A DNA stretch of 33,751 nucleotides, from contig UQTM01000033.1 in assembly GCA_900544025.1 (NCBI GenBank), forward strand, positions 1-33,751. The letters run 5' to 3'. A program made the translations under genes and the position numbers. Below the pieces are notes generated by a model. That model saw only the letters and a list, made by a program, of their open reading frames with translations. It did no database searches and was not told where the DNA came from. Positions 1 to 8,555 of this stretch are shown piece by piece. The first letter of the stretch is position 1; the number at the start of each line of letters is the position of its first letter. The stretch comes from an uncultured Odoribacter sp. GTDB taxonomy: Bacteria > Bacteroidota > Bacteroidia > Bacteroidales > Marinifilaceae.

Positions 1-355
1 TGGGGATAATAGGGCTGATAGTAGTTTAAAAAGTTATTTTAATTCTATTCAGGGTACAAGTCAATATTGGTGGGGGGTAGATAATAAGAGACAGTTGGCA
101 AACTTCTCGGATAGTGCTGGTTATCGAAATGCAATTCTGTCCAATGGAGCTGTTGTCTGTATTATGTACCTGCTTTTCTTTGTTCTTTATGCCTTAAATC
201 GTATAAAGTCCATATGGTATATTCTTATATTTATAACCTTGCTACTTGCTACATTATATCAGCGTCCTGGGTTATTTTCTGTTAATTATATCTTTCTATT
301 TTCTATGTATATAGTAATGCACGACAAACGTGAAAATATAAAATTAAATCCATGA
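1..355 (+). CDS. Membrane protein of the polysaccharide cluster, 3' fragment (possible polymerase)
   Basis: The reading frame is open from base 2 to the TGA at 353-355, giving the last 117 residues of a protein that starts upstream of the window. A soluble stretch containing QYWWG is followed by three hydrophobic segments (around CIMYLLFFVLYAL, YILIFITLLLATLY and YIFLFSMYIVM) and a short basic tail. This pattern, a long loop and then terminal membrane helices inside a glycosyltransferase operon, is seen in O-antigen polymerase or ligase-like proteins. The fragment carries no diagnostic motif, so the function is inference from context. A TTG at 95 could be mistaken for a start, but nothing suggests the protein begins there. 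The stop codon overlaps the ATG of the next gene (ATGA), which indicates translational coupling. Confidence 0.6.
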   Translation, partial: GDNRADSSLKSYFNSIQGTSQYWWGVDNKRQLANFSDSAGYRNAILSNGAVVCIMYLLFFVLYALNRIKSIWYILIFITLLLATLYQRPGLFSVNYIFLFSMYIVMHDKRENIKLNP

Positions 356-1467
356 TGCATATTTGTTATCTCACAGGGCTTTATTCTCGAAAAGACCCAT
401 TGATCTTTGACCGTCAGGGGAAGGCATTGGCAATGGCTGGCTATAAAGTTACTATTGTTGTTTGTGACTTAGAACCGAATGAAACAATTGATGGTATTGA
501 GTTTATTTCGTGTAACTATAAGCCATGCTCGCGTATAGAGAGGATGCTGAATACCAAGAAATTTCTTTATAGGAAAGCACTGATGATAAATGCAGATGTA
601 TACCAAATTTCTGATCCGGAGCTATTATCTCTTGGGGTTAAATTGAAACATAAGGGATATAAAGTTGTATTTAATCTTCGTGAGTTTTATCCTGGCATCA
701 TTCATGATAAAGCATATTTGCCTAAAATGGCTCGTAATGTAATTGCAGTGCTGATGGAGAAATATCTGAAGTCATCTCTAAAGAAATATAATGCTGTATT
801 TACTGTAACTGATGATATTGACAATCGCCTTGAAAAGTGGGGAATAAAGAATCATTATGTTATTAAAAATTTCCCTGTTGTATCTTCCAGGTTTACTTTA
901 TCCAAGGAGGAATATTTATCCCGTAAAAATGTTCTTGGATATATTGGAACAGTCTATTGGATTAGTTGTCAAAAAGAAGTATTAAAAGCGTTAGCGGAAT
1001 TGCCGGATATCAAATATTATGTTGCAGGTGTGATTGAAGAAGGATATGTTGATGTTCTTGAAACTTTTCCAAACTGGAAGAATGTGGATTTTGCAGGGCC
1101 GTTTAAGAAAGAAGAGATATCAACAGTTTTTTCAAAAATGACTATTAGTAATACTCTTCGGGATTTTAGTCGGACAGGCAGTCCGAATGGATCTTTTGGT
1201 GTGTTGAAAATATTTGAAAGTATGGAGGCGGGGTTACCGGTGTTGCTTTCGGATGTGAAATGCTATCGTGAAATTGTAGAAAAATATAATTGTGGAATTT
1301 GTGTTGATCCACATAATTCGCAGCAAATAAAGGAGGCTATTCAATATTTAGTTGAAAATAAGGAAATGGCTTATCAGATGGGGCAAAATGGTCGGCGAGC
1401 AGTTTTAGAAGAGTATAACTGGGAAAGTCAGGCTAAACTATACATTGAAGTATTAACAAATATATAA
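352..1467 (+). CDS. Glycosyltransferase, GT4-like (GT-B fold)
   Basis: This 371-residue protein likely transfers a sugar from a nucleotide donor onto the growing lipid-linked repeat unit at the inner face of the membrane. The N-terminal half begins MMHICYLTGLYSRKDP and shows alternating beta/alpha elements typical of the GT-B acceptor domain. The C-terminal half has the donor-domain signature around residues 285-300 (GVLKIFESMEAGLPVLLSDV), where the glutamate of the FESMEAG segment takes the place of the second Glu of the usual GT4 EX7E pair. Length is normal for the family. It overlaps the upstream membrane gene by 4 bases and is followed 12 bases later by the acetyltransferase gene. Donor and linkage cannot be told from sequence. 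Confidence 0.85.
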   Translation: MMHICYLTGLYSRKDPLIFDRQGKALAMAGYKVTIVVCDLEPNETIDGIEFISCNYKPCSRIERMLNTKKFLYRKALMINADVYQISDPELLSLGVKLKHKGYKVVFNLREFYPGIIHDKAYLPKMARNVIAVLMEKYLKSSLKKYNAVFTVTDDIDNRLEKWGIKNHYVIKNFPVVSSRFTLSKEEYLSRKNVLGYIGTVYWISCQKEVLKALAELPDIKYYVAGVIEEGYVDVLETFPNWKNVDFAGPFKKEEISTVFSKMTISNTLRDFSRTGSPNGSFGVLKIFESMEAGLPVLLSDVKCYREIVEKYNCGICVDPHNSQQIKEAIQYLVENKEMAYQMGQNGRRAVLEEYNWESQAKLYIEVLTNI

Positions 1468-1479
1468 AGCGAGGAATAT

Positions 1480-1995
1480 ATGATACACCCACTGGCTGAC
1501 TGTCAAAGTAAATTAATTGGTGACGGGACTACTATATGGCAATTTTGTGTCATCTTAAATGGTGCTGTTATTGGAAGTAACTGCAATTTATGTGCCCATG
1601 TTTTTGTAGAGAATGATGTTATTATAGGTAACAATGTTACTGTAAAATCAGGAGTACAATTGTGGGATGGTCTAAGAGTAAAAGATAATGTTTTTATCGG
1701 AGCAAATGTCTCTTTTATTAATGATTTGATTCCTCGTTCAAAAGTCTATCCAAGTGAATTTTTAATGACGACACTTGAGGAACATTGTTCGATCGGAGCC
1801 AATTCTACAATAATGGGAGGATTGATTATTGGTGAGTACGCTCTTGTCGGGGCAGGAAGTGTTGTTACAAAAAATGTTCCGGCACATGAGATTTGGTTTG
1901 GTAATCCTGCATGTAAAAAAGGGTATATCACTAAAGATGGTATTGCTCTGGACTTAAATATGTGTGATAAAAATGGAGTTAAACATAAAATATAA
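1480..1995 (+). CDS. fdtC: Hexapeptide-repeat N-acetyltransferase, FdtC/QdtC-like
   Basis: This 171-residue left-handed beta-helix acyltransferase has repeated [LIV]-G-x-x hexads (IGSNCNL, IGNNVTV, IGANVSF, IGANSTI, IGEYALV). It ends with GAGSVVTKNVPAHEIWFGNPACKKGYI, the usual end of this family. The opening IHPLADCQSKLIGDGTTIWQF resembles enzymes that N-acetylate dTDP-3-amino-3,6-dideoxyhexoses (FdtC, QdtC) or UDP-3-amino sugars (WlbB). The next gene is a matching FdtB-like aminotransferase, which supports the 3-amino-sugar assignment. The exact sugar (Fuc3N or Qui3N) is not decided by the sequence. A GAGG purine stretch lies about 7 bases upstream of the ATG, one of the few Shine-Dalgarno-like sites in this operon. 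The symbol is a tentative family name. Confidence 0.75.
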   Translation: MIHPLADCQSKLIGDGTTIWQFCVILNGAVIGSNCNLCAHVFVENDVIIGNNVTVKSGVQLWDGLRVKDNVFIGANVSFINDLIPRSKVYPSEFLMTTLEEHCSIGANSTIMGGLIIGEYALVGAGSVVTKNVPAHEIWFGNPACKKGYITKDGIALDLNMCDKNGVKHKI

Positions 1996-2002
1996 AACGG
2001 AT

Positions 2003-3100
2003 ATGATTAAATTTTTAGATTTACAGAAAGTTACTGCAAAATATGCAGAAGAGATTCATGAAGCAGTATTGAGAGTCGTTGATTCAGGGTGGTATTTACA
2101 AGGCAAAGAAAATGCAATGTTTGAAACACATTATTCTTCATATATTGGTACTAAATATACTATAGGATGTGCTAACGGCCTTGATGCATTGATTTGGATT
2201 TTCCGTGCTTATATTGAAATGGGGATAATGAAACCTGGAGATGAAGTTATCGTTCCTGCAAATACCTATATTGCTTCTATTTTAGCCATTACTGAGAACG
2301 GACTCATTCCTGTGTTGGTTGAACCCAATCTGGAAACATATCAAATTGATGATTCTAAGATTGAAAAAGCTATAACTTCTCGTACAAGAGCTATACTTAT
2401 AGTACATCTCTATGGTCAGTGTGCGTATACTGAGAAAATAGGAGAATTATGTGAAAAATATAATCTTAAGCTTGTAGAAGATAATGCGCAGGCACATGGC
2501 TGCAAATTTAATGGGAGAATGACAGGCTCGATAGGCGATGCTGCAGGGCATAGCTTTTATCCGGGTAAAAACTTAGGTGCATTAGGGGATGCAGGAGCTG
2601 TGACAACGAATGATGATGAGTTGGCACATATAGTAAGGTCGGTTGCTAATTACGGATCTGCAAAGAAATATGTTTTCCAATATGTAGGGCGTAATAGTCG
2701 TCTTGACGAAATTCAGGCAGCTATTCTTGATGTTAAACTCCGTTATCTTGATAATGATATACAATTAAGAAAAGAAGTTGCAAAATATTATATAGAAAAC
2801 ATTGAGAATCCAGCGATTATTTTGCCAATTGTGAAAGATTGGAATGCACATGTATTTCATCTTTTTACAATTCGTTGTGCAGATCGTGATGGCTTGCAAC
2901 AATATTTAGCAGAGAATGATATTCAAACTAATATCCATTATCCTATTCCTCCTCATAGGCAGGAATGTTATAAACAATGGAATAATTATTCGTATCCTGT
3001 AACGGAAAAAATTCATGCAGAAGTGGTTAGTATACCTATGAGTGCCGTATTGACGGATGAAGAGGTGAGAAAAGTGGTAGAGATTATTAACCAGTACTAA
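2003..3100 (+). CDS. fdtB: DegT/DnrJ/EryC1 sugar aminotransferase, FdtB-like
   Basis: This PLP-dependent enzyme would convert a dTDP-3-keto-6-deoxyhexose to the 3-amino sugar. The ATG at 2003 (MIKFLDLQKV) is preferred over an upstream in-frame start at 1964, which would add 13 uncharacteristic residues and overlap the acetyltransferase by 32 bases. The 365-residue product fits the family. Visible landmarks are GCANGLDAL near residue 55, PANTYIAS near 85, the cofactor Asp in VEDNAQAHG (D160), the PLP lysine in HSFYPGKNLGALGD (K189), and the C-terminal NIHYPIPPH motif near residue 312, all standard for DegT-family sugar aminotransferases. The pairing with an FdtC-like acetyltransferase points to Fuc3NAc or Qui3NAc. 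The required 3,4-ketoisomerase (FdtA/QdtA) is not in the window and may lie upstream. Confidence 0.85.
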   Translation: MIKFLDLQKVTAKYAEEIHEAVLRVVDSGWYLQGKENAMFETHYSSYIGTKYTIGCANGLDALIWIFRAYIEMGIMKPGDEVIVPANTYIASILAITENGLIPVLVEPNLETYQIDDSKIEKAITSRTRAILIVHLYGQCAYTEKIGELCEKYNLKLVEDNAQAHGCKFNGRMTGSIGDAAGHSFYPGKNLGALGDAGAVTTNDDELAHIVRSVANYGSAKKYVFQYVGRNSRLDEIQAAILDVKLRYLDNDIQLRKEVAKYYIENIENPAIILPIVKDWNAHVFHLFTIRCADRDGLQQYLAENDIQTNIHYPIPPHRQECYKQWNNYSYPVTEKIHAEVVSIPMSAVLTDEEVRKVVEIINQY

Positions 3101-4588
3101 GTGGATAAGCAAAAAGATTCGTACCGGACTGCGATGAAAGGCATCACCATTTTTGGTGGTGTTCAGTTTGTTTTGGCTATCATCAATATTGTGAGAGCCA
3201 AATTTGTTGCGATTCTTATCGGTACAGAGGGAATGGGAATTGCGGCTTTGCTGAATTCATCTATCGGATTGATAAATCAAATCGCAAGCCTGGGTGTTAG
3301 CTATAGTTGCGTCAGAGATTTTGCGAGAGCTGAAGTTGACCGGGATGTTGTGAGGTTAGCAAAAATATTTGTAATTATCAATCGTTTATTATGGATTACA
3401 GGTAGCATTGGAGCAATTCTGACAATAATTTTTGCAAAGCAGCTTAGTTTATGGGCTTTTGAAGATGAAAATTATACCTGGAGTTTTGTTTGGTTATCCA
3501 TTGCCGTTTTATTTACAATTGTAGCCCAAGGCATGAATGCCTTATTGCAAGGCATGAGGATGCTCAAGAGTTTGGCTAAATCCTCTGTAATCGGTGGAAT
3601 TGTGGGGTTATTGGTTAATGTTCCTCTTTATTATTTTTATGGGATTGACGGTATTGTTCCGGCAATTATTATAGCAGCATTTACTACATTTATATTAGCA
3701 TTTTATTATGTCCGCCGGATTGAAACTCAACCACAATCTGTTTCTCTAAAAGAAACGTTGGTACATAGTTGCCGGGTTGTTAAGTTAGGTGTTGCCTTAG
3801 TTTTTACAGGGTTAATATCGACTCTGGTAGCTTACCTGATGAATATTTTTTTACAGAGTACAGATGGGAAAACCGCAGTGGGGCTATATCAGTCGGGATT
3901 GGTATTGACGACACAATATGTGGGGTTGATTTTTACCGCAATGGCTACCGATTACTTTCCGCGTTTATCTATGGTTCAAGAGGATAATGCCCAGACAAAT
4001 CTTTTAGTAAACCAACAGATCCAGATGGGCCAATTAATTATTACCCCTATTGCCATAGGGTTGATTATTTTCGCTCAATTGGCTGTTTACCTTTTATTAT
4101 CATCCGATTTTTATCCAACGATACCTTTAATTCAATTGTCACTCGCCGGAATGTTGTTTAAAACGGCTTCGTGGGCAATAACTTATATTATTTTAGCCAA
4201 AGGGAATACCGGTTTATATCTAATCACAGAATTTACATATAACGCTCTGTGGTTGATTCTGAATATTATAGGTTATAAATTATGGGGACTTGCTGGGATA
4301 GGGGTAGCTTTTCTTATGTGTTTTTTCATTTGTGTGATCATATTGTTGATCATAACACACACTAAATATGGTTTCTTTTTTAATAAGAAGACCGTTCAAT
4401 TGTTTTGGATACAACAGGTATTATTAATGATTGGTTTGTTTGTTGTTTTCGGTATTGAAAATGAATATATCCGATATTCAGCAGGAGTTGTTTTAGTCAT
4501 AATTTCTATTCTATATTCATTTTGGCAACTTGATAAAATGTTGTCATTGTGGAATCTAATAAAAATAAAATTAGGTCGTCGGAAATGA
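3101..4588 (+). CDS. wzx: Wzx-type polysaccharide (O-antigen) flippase
   Basis: This 495-residue polytopic inner-membrane protein would flip the lipid-linked repeat unit to the periplasmic side. It begins with GTG directly after the TAA of the aminotransferase gene. The first segment (KGITIFGGVQFVLAIINIVRAKFVAILIG, interrupted by charges) and the following GTEGMGIAALLNSS match the opening of Bacteroidota Wzx/MATE-like exporters, and about twelve to fourteen hydrophobic segments follow across the protein. The small basic tail (KIKLGRRK) is cytoplasmic in such proteins. Its presence with an EpsG-like polymerase in the same operon supports Wzx/Wzy-dependent assembly rather than an ABC-transporter route. 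Individual Wzx proteins are poorly conserved, so the call rests on topology plus context. Confidence 0.88.
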   Translation: MDKQKDSYRTAMKGITIFGGVQFVLAIINIVRAKFVAILIGTEGMGIAALLNSSIGLINQIASLGVSYSCVRDFARAEVDRDVVRLAKIFVIINRLLWITGSIGAILTIIFAKQLSLWAFEDENYTWSFVWLSIAVLFTIVAQGMNALLQGMRMLKSLAKSSVIGGIVGLLVNVPLYYFYGIDGIVPAIIIAAFTTFILAFYYVRRIETQPQSVSLKETLVHSCRVVKLGVALVFTGLISTLVAYLMNIFLQSTDGKTAVGLYQSGLVLTTQYVGLIFTAMATDYFPRLSMVQEDNAQTNLLVNQQIQMGQLIITPIAIGLIIFAQLAVYLLLSSDFYPTIPLIQLSLAGMLFKTASWAITYIILAKGNTGLYLITEFTYNALWLILNIIGYKLWGLAGIGVAFLMCFFICVIILLIITHTKYGFFFNKKTVQLFWIQQVLLMIGLFVVFGIENEYIRYSAGVVLVIISILYSFWQLDKMLSLWNLIKIKLGRRK

Positions 4589-5277
4589 ATTTTATTTTTA
4601 AGTTAATAAAATATACTTTAAACGGACGTATTGGAGGAATCGTTTGGTGTAAAATAAAAGGATATTATTACACAAAACGTTACTGTGAAGGCAGGGGGCA
4701 TATTATATTTCAAAAGCCGTATCTTAAATTACGTATAGAAAAACATCCGGGAGGTAAGATGATTCTGGATGGAAATTTGAGACTTGAAAGCCATGCCGGC
4801 GGTCATGGCTATATCACGTTTGTCATTAGTGCGGGTGCTGTTGTAAAGGTGAAGAATGATTTTGGATTAGGACAAAACTGTAAAGTGTTATTGTGTAACG
4901 ATGCTTGTTTAACCTTAGGGGGCAGAGTGGAAGAGTCGGCAAGTGGCATTACATGTGATTCAATGATTATGTGTTATCGTAATATTACTATTGGTGAAGA
5001 TTTGATTTGTGGTTGGAATGTATATATCACGGATTCTGATTGGCATTCAATAGTTAAAAATGAAAAATTAGTTGCGCATAATGAAGATGTAGTTGTGGGA
5101 AATCATGTTTGGATTGGTAGTAATGTGATTGTCGGTAAAGGTGCTCGGATCGGAGACCGTTGTATTGTGGGAGCTTATACAAAAATATCACAGAAAACAA
5201 TAGAGGCTGATTCAACAGTAGTGGGTATTCCTCCAAAAGTTGTTTCAAACACGACCAAGTGGAAAAGAGATATATGA
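4585..5277 (+). CDS. Hexapeptide-repeat acyltransferase
   Basis: This 230-residue protein probably O-acetylates a sugar of the repeat unit or its precursor. The start at ATG 4585 (MNFIFKLIKYTLNG) overlaps the flippase stop codon; a GTG at 4549 is an alternative but overlaps the flippase more deeply. The N-terminal third is not repetitive. Residues about 135-215 form a left-handed helix with hexads such as ITIGEDLICG, VVVGNHVWIG, NVIVGKGARIG and DRCIVGAYTKIS. The segment WNVYITDSDWHS carries the His that is catalytic in maltose/galactoside acetyltransferase relatives, and the protein closes with VVGIPPKVV. Acceptor specificity cannot be read from the sequence. It precedes a GT2 gene with an ATGA overlap. 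Confidence 0.82.
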   Translation: MNFIFKLIKYTLNGRIGGIVWCKIKGYYYTKRYCEGRGHIIFQKPYLKLRIEKHPGGKMILDGNLRLESHAGGHGYITFVISAGAVVKVKNDFGLGQNCKVLLCNDACLTLGGRVEESASGITCDSMIMCYRNITIGEDLICGWNVYITDSDWHSIVKNEKLVAHNEDVVVGNHVWIGSNVIVGKGARIGDRCIVGAYTKISQKTIEADSTVVGIPPKVVSNTTKWKRDI

Positions 5278-6200
5278 AAATAAAACATTCCATACTAGTA
5301 ATTACATATAATCAGGCAGACTTAATTCCGTATTGCCTTGATTCTTTGCTAAATCAAGATGTAAAGCCTTATGAAGTGGTTATTTGTGATGATTGTTCTA
5401 CCGATAACACTTATGAGGTCTTACAAAAATATAAAGAATCTTATTCCGATCTTATCAAAGTGTATCGTAACGAACCTAATTTGGGTGTTTTTAATAATAT
5501 CAATAAGATTAAAAAATTGGCAACCGGCGATTTTATCAACTTTGTTTCAGGAGATGATATGTTGCCGGCAGGTGTTTTAAAAAAATATTCTGAATTTATT
5601 GAAGAGAAAAAACTTGATTGCACGGTACCATTTGTAATTTATAGCGATTGTTTGATATTGAATCCCGATGGTACTACCCACCGAATAAGCAATCAGAAGG
5701 TAATGGAAAAGTATGATGTTTTTGAAAGCACTGCTTTAAATTGTCTGTGGGGATGGGATACGGGAATCAGCCGGGGTTTGTTGGATTGTATGTTACCCAT
5801 GGAAACCGGGATTGGTTATCAGGCAGATCTGCTATGGCATTTTGATAAAGCGGTAAAAGCTAAATGGCATTTTTATATTCCAATGGATGGATATATATAT
5901 AGGGCGAATGTGGGAGTAACGGCAAAAACAAAACTTCAGGAGCATTATGAAAGTAAGAAGAAAGTTGTAGCGAAAATATATGAACGTTATAGTAGCCGTA
6001 TCTCTCCTAAAATACGTTCTTATTTCGATTTTGATGAAGCATTGAATGCGTATGCTTTAAATCCAGGAATATCAAAATATTGTCGTTTAGTGAGATGCTA
6101 TTTTAAGGCGTGTCCTCTTCGTCCCAATAATATATATAAAGGCAAAATAGGGGTTATTGTGCCATATTGGATGAAGAAACTGGTAAGGAGAATACTCTGA
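5274..6200 (+). CDS. Glycosyltransferase family 2
   Basis: This 308-residue GT-A fold enzyme begins MKIKHSILVITYNQADLI at an ATG overlapping the upstream stop; an in-frame GTG at 5259 would add five residues and is less likely. The nucleotide-binding motif VVICDDCSTDNTYE sits near residue 35 and the metal-binding position is in NFVSGDDMLPAG near residue 90. The C-terminal part (around residues 240-308) is basic and ends KKLVRRIL, consistent with association with the inner membrane. It adds one residue of the repeat unit. Donor sugar is unknown. The next gene starts 10 bases downstream. Confidence 0.85.
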   Translation: MKIKHSILVITYNQADLIPYCLDSLLNQDVKPYEVVICDDCSTDNTYEVLQKYKESYSDLIKVYRNEPNLGVFNNINKIKKLATGDFINFVSGDDMLPAGVLKKYSEFIEEKKLDCTVPFVIYSDCLILNPDGTTHRISNQKVMEKYDVFESTALNCLWGWDTGISRGLLDCMLPMETGIGYQADLLWHFDKAVKAKWHFYIPMDGYIYRANVGVTAKTKLQEHYESKKKVVAKIYERYSSRISPKIRSYFDFDEALNAYALNPGISKYCRLVRCYFKACPLRPNNIYKGKIGVIVPYWMKKLVRRIL

Positions 6201-6210
6201 AAACGATTTG

Positions 6211-7431
6211 ATGAGAATTGCATTTGTGACCCCTAAGATGGTAATAGGGGGAGCTGAAAGTTATATTATTGTAAAATCCCGTTACCTTATAAAACGAGGA
6301 TATACCGTTATTGTTATTTCGACAGGAGGGGGGAATGTCGCTAATTTACCCGACGGAGTTAAGCATTTTACACTGAATAATATCGATAAGGCTCCCTATG
6401 AATTATCTGGTCATAAAAGAAAGGAACTGATAAGGAATTTAGAGGAAATATTATTAGTTCATCGGATAGACCTGGTTGAAGCTCACAATACTTATCCTAT
6501 TTATTACGGAGCTTTGGTTTCGTGTAAAATGGGAATCGCCTGTTTATATAATCTTCTGAATGAATTATCACATAGAAAACAGTTAATCACTAATATTTTA
6601 GTTAAAGAATTTTCACAGGCTGGTTGTTATTTTACTTTGACGGAACAGATGAATCGTTTCGTTGTGTCGGAAGTGGGGTATGAATTAAAGCCGGTTGTAT
6701 TGCCGATTCCTGTAGAGGGGATTGAAGTTTCTAACGGTGATTGTGGAGATAAGAATTATATTTTAACGGTCTGTCGTTTCGCTTCCGATAAATTATATGT
6801 TTTATCACTAATTGAAGGATTTGCTGAAGCTGTAATGTCTGGGGGGATGCCGCAGGGTATTGTATTGAAAATCGTAGGAGACGGCGAGTTGCGTGAGGAT
6901 ATTGAAAGAAGAGTAACAGAAGCAAATGTTAAAATAGGACATAAAGCAGTTGATTTGTTGGGATTTAAGTGTGGAGATGAGTTGGAGCAATTGTTTTGTG
7001 CTTGTACATTATATGTTGGAATGGGAACTACAATGCTTAAGGCTGCTCAATTGGGAAAAGCTGTTATGTGTGTCGGCCTCGAACCTCCTTTATCGTATTA
7101 TGCCTGGGGATTCTGGGGAGAAAATCCTGAACGGGATGTTCATAATTTGGCAGAACAGACCAATGATATAGCGAATGGGATTGTTTTTGCTAAAGCTTTA
7201 CAGGTTGTAACAGATAAAGATCGGTTAAAAATTTTAGGAGACAAGGCTAAGGCCTTATTTAATTCTTATTATGAATTAAATCATATTATGTGGCAATGGG
7301 AAAAACATTATGAGCGGATAAGTAAGGAGAGATATATTTTACCGGCGAGAATAAAAAGAAGATTGGAATTCCGTGCATTTGTTTTACATTCTGTCTGGTC
7401 TATATTCCAATTTATAAAACGATTAAGATGA
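6211..7431 (+). CDS. Glycosyltransferase, GT4-like
   Basis: This 406-residue GT-B protein starts MRIAFVTPKMVIGGAESYI, a typical GT4 opening in which GGAES binds near the donor/acceptor cleft. The donor-binding half contains LTVCRFASDKLYVLSLIEGF near residue 187 and KIVGDGELREDIERR near residue 220. The usual EX7E motif is degenerate: the corresponding region reads CTLYVGMGTTMLKAAQLGKAV. The ATG at 6211 is chosen over TTG at 6208. Its last codons overlap the wecB start by 4 bases. The weak EX7E motif makes a retaining mechanism less certain, but membership of the GT-B group is clear. Confidence 0.8.
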   Translation: MRIAFVTPKMVIGGAESYIIVKSRYLIKRGYTVIVISTGGGNVANLPDGVKHFTLNNIDKAPYELSGHKRKELIRNLEEILLVHRIDLVEAHNTYPIYYGALVSCKMGIACLYNLLNELSHRKQLITNILVKEFSQAGCYFTLTEQMNRFVVSEVGYELKPVVLPIPVEGIEVSNGDCGDKNYILTVCRFASDKLYVLSLIEGFAEAVMSGGMPQGIVLKIVGDGELREDIERRVTEANVKIGHKAVDLLGFKCGDELEQLFCACTLYVGMGTTMLKAAQLGKAVMCVGLEPPLSYYAWGFWGENPERDVHNLAEQTNDIANGIVFAKALQVVTDKDRLKILGDKAKALFNSYYELNHIMWQWEKHYERISKERYILPARIKRRLEFRAFVLHSVWSIFQFIKRLR

Positions 7432-8555
7432 AAAAAAAGATATTATTGGTTTTTGGTACGCGCCCGGAAGCCATAAAAATGGCTCCCTTAGTACATGCTT
7501 TCCAGAATGATGAAGTTTTTTTTGAAACGCGAGTTTGTGTTACGGCTCAACATCGTCAAATGTTGGATCAGGTCTTAGATTTTTTTGGAATTATTCCGGA
7601 TTACGATTTGAATTTGATGAAACCCAATCAAACATTAAATGGGGTTTGGGCAGATATATTGACAGGGATGAAAGTCGTAGTAGATGAATGGCGACCGGAT
7701 TGGGTGTTGGTTCACGGTGATACGGCGACTTCAACAGCAGCTGCTTTAACTGCCTTTTTTGCCGGCTGTAAAGTGGGACATGTAGAAGCAGGATTGAGAA
7801 CTTATAATAAATGGTCTCCATTCCCTGAAGAAATGAATCGGCAACTTACAGGGCGGTTGGCAGATATGCATTTTGCTCCGACAGAGCGTGCACGGCAGAA
7901 TTTACTTCAGGAAGGTGTTGAAACAAGTAATATTGTTGTAACCGGGAATACAGTGATCGATGCTTTATATCAGAGTGTCAATATTGTGAATCGGGATGAA
8001 TACACAAATGAAGAAATCGAAAACCTAAAATCAATATTGGATTTTCATAAAGATTTTGTGTTGGTGACTGGACATCGACGTGAAAATTTCGGTCAGGGAT
8101 TTGTTGATATTTGTCATGCATTAAAAGAAATTGCCCAACGGAGAACCGATATACAGATCATTTATCCCGTACATTTGAATCCTAATGTACAACAGCCTGT
8201 AAATGAGATTTTAACGGGTGTGCCCAATATTTATCTTATTCCACCATTAAACTATCCGTCTTTTGTTTGGGCGATGGATAAGGCCCGCATAATCATTACA
8301 GATAGTGGGGGGGTACAGGAGGAGGCTCCGTCTTTGGGGAAGCCGGTATTGGTTATGCGTGATACGACAGAGCGCCCGGAGGCTGTGGAAGCTGGTACTG
8401 TTATTTTGGTCGGTACAGATCGAAAGAAAATTGTAAATGAAACAATGAGTTTATTAGATGATCCTTCACGATATGCAGCTATGAGTCATATTGAGAATCC
8501 ATATGGAGATGGACATGCTTGTAAAAGAATTGTAGAAACATTGAAAAATGAATAA
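7428..8555 (+). CDS. wecB: UDP-N-acetylglucosamine 2-epimerase (non-hydrolysing)
   Basis: This cytosolic enzyme interconverts UDP-GlcNAc and UDP-ManNAc and so supplies ManNAc or a derivative for the repeat unit. The 375-residue protein shows all family hallmarks in order: FGTRPEAIKMAPL at the N-terminus, VHGDTATSTAAALTAFF near residue 95, VGHVEAGLRTYNKWSPFPEE (key glutamates) near 115-130, VTGHRRENFG near 205 (catalytic His), and ITDSGGVQEEAPSLGKPVLVMR followed by TTERPEA near 280-305. No UDP-ManNAc dehydrogenase (WecC) is seen in the window, so the product may be used as ManNAc itself. ATGA overlap upstream and an 8-base overlap downstream show coupling. Confidence 0.96.
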   Translation: MKKKILLVFGTRPEAIKMAPLVHAFQNDEVFFETRVCVTAQHRQMLDQVLDFFGIIPDYDLNLMKPNQTLNGVWADILTGMKVVVDEWRPDWVLVHGDTATSTAAALTAFFAGCKVGHVEAGLRTYNKWSPFPEEMNRQLTGRLADMHFAPTERARQNLLQEGVETSNIVVTGNTVIDALYQSVNIVNRDEYTNEEIENLKSILDFHKDFVLVTGHRRENFGQGFVDICHALKEIAQRRTDIQIIYPVHLNPNVQQPVNEILTGVPNIYLIPPLNYPSFVWAMDKARIIITDSGGVQEEAPSLGKPVLVMRDTTERPEAVEAGTVILVGTDRKKIVNETMSLLDDPSRYAAMSHIENPYGDGHACKRIVETLKNE

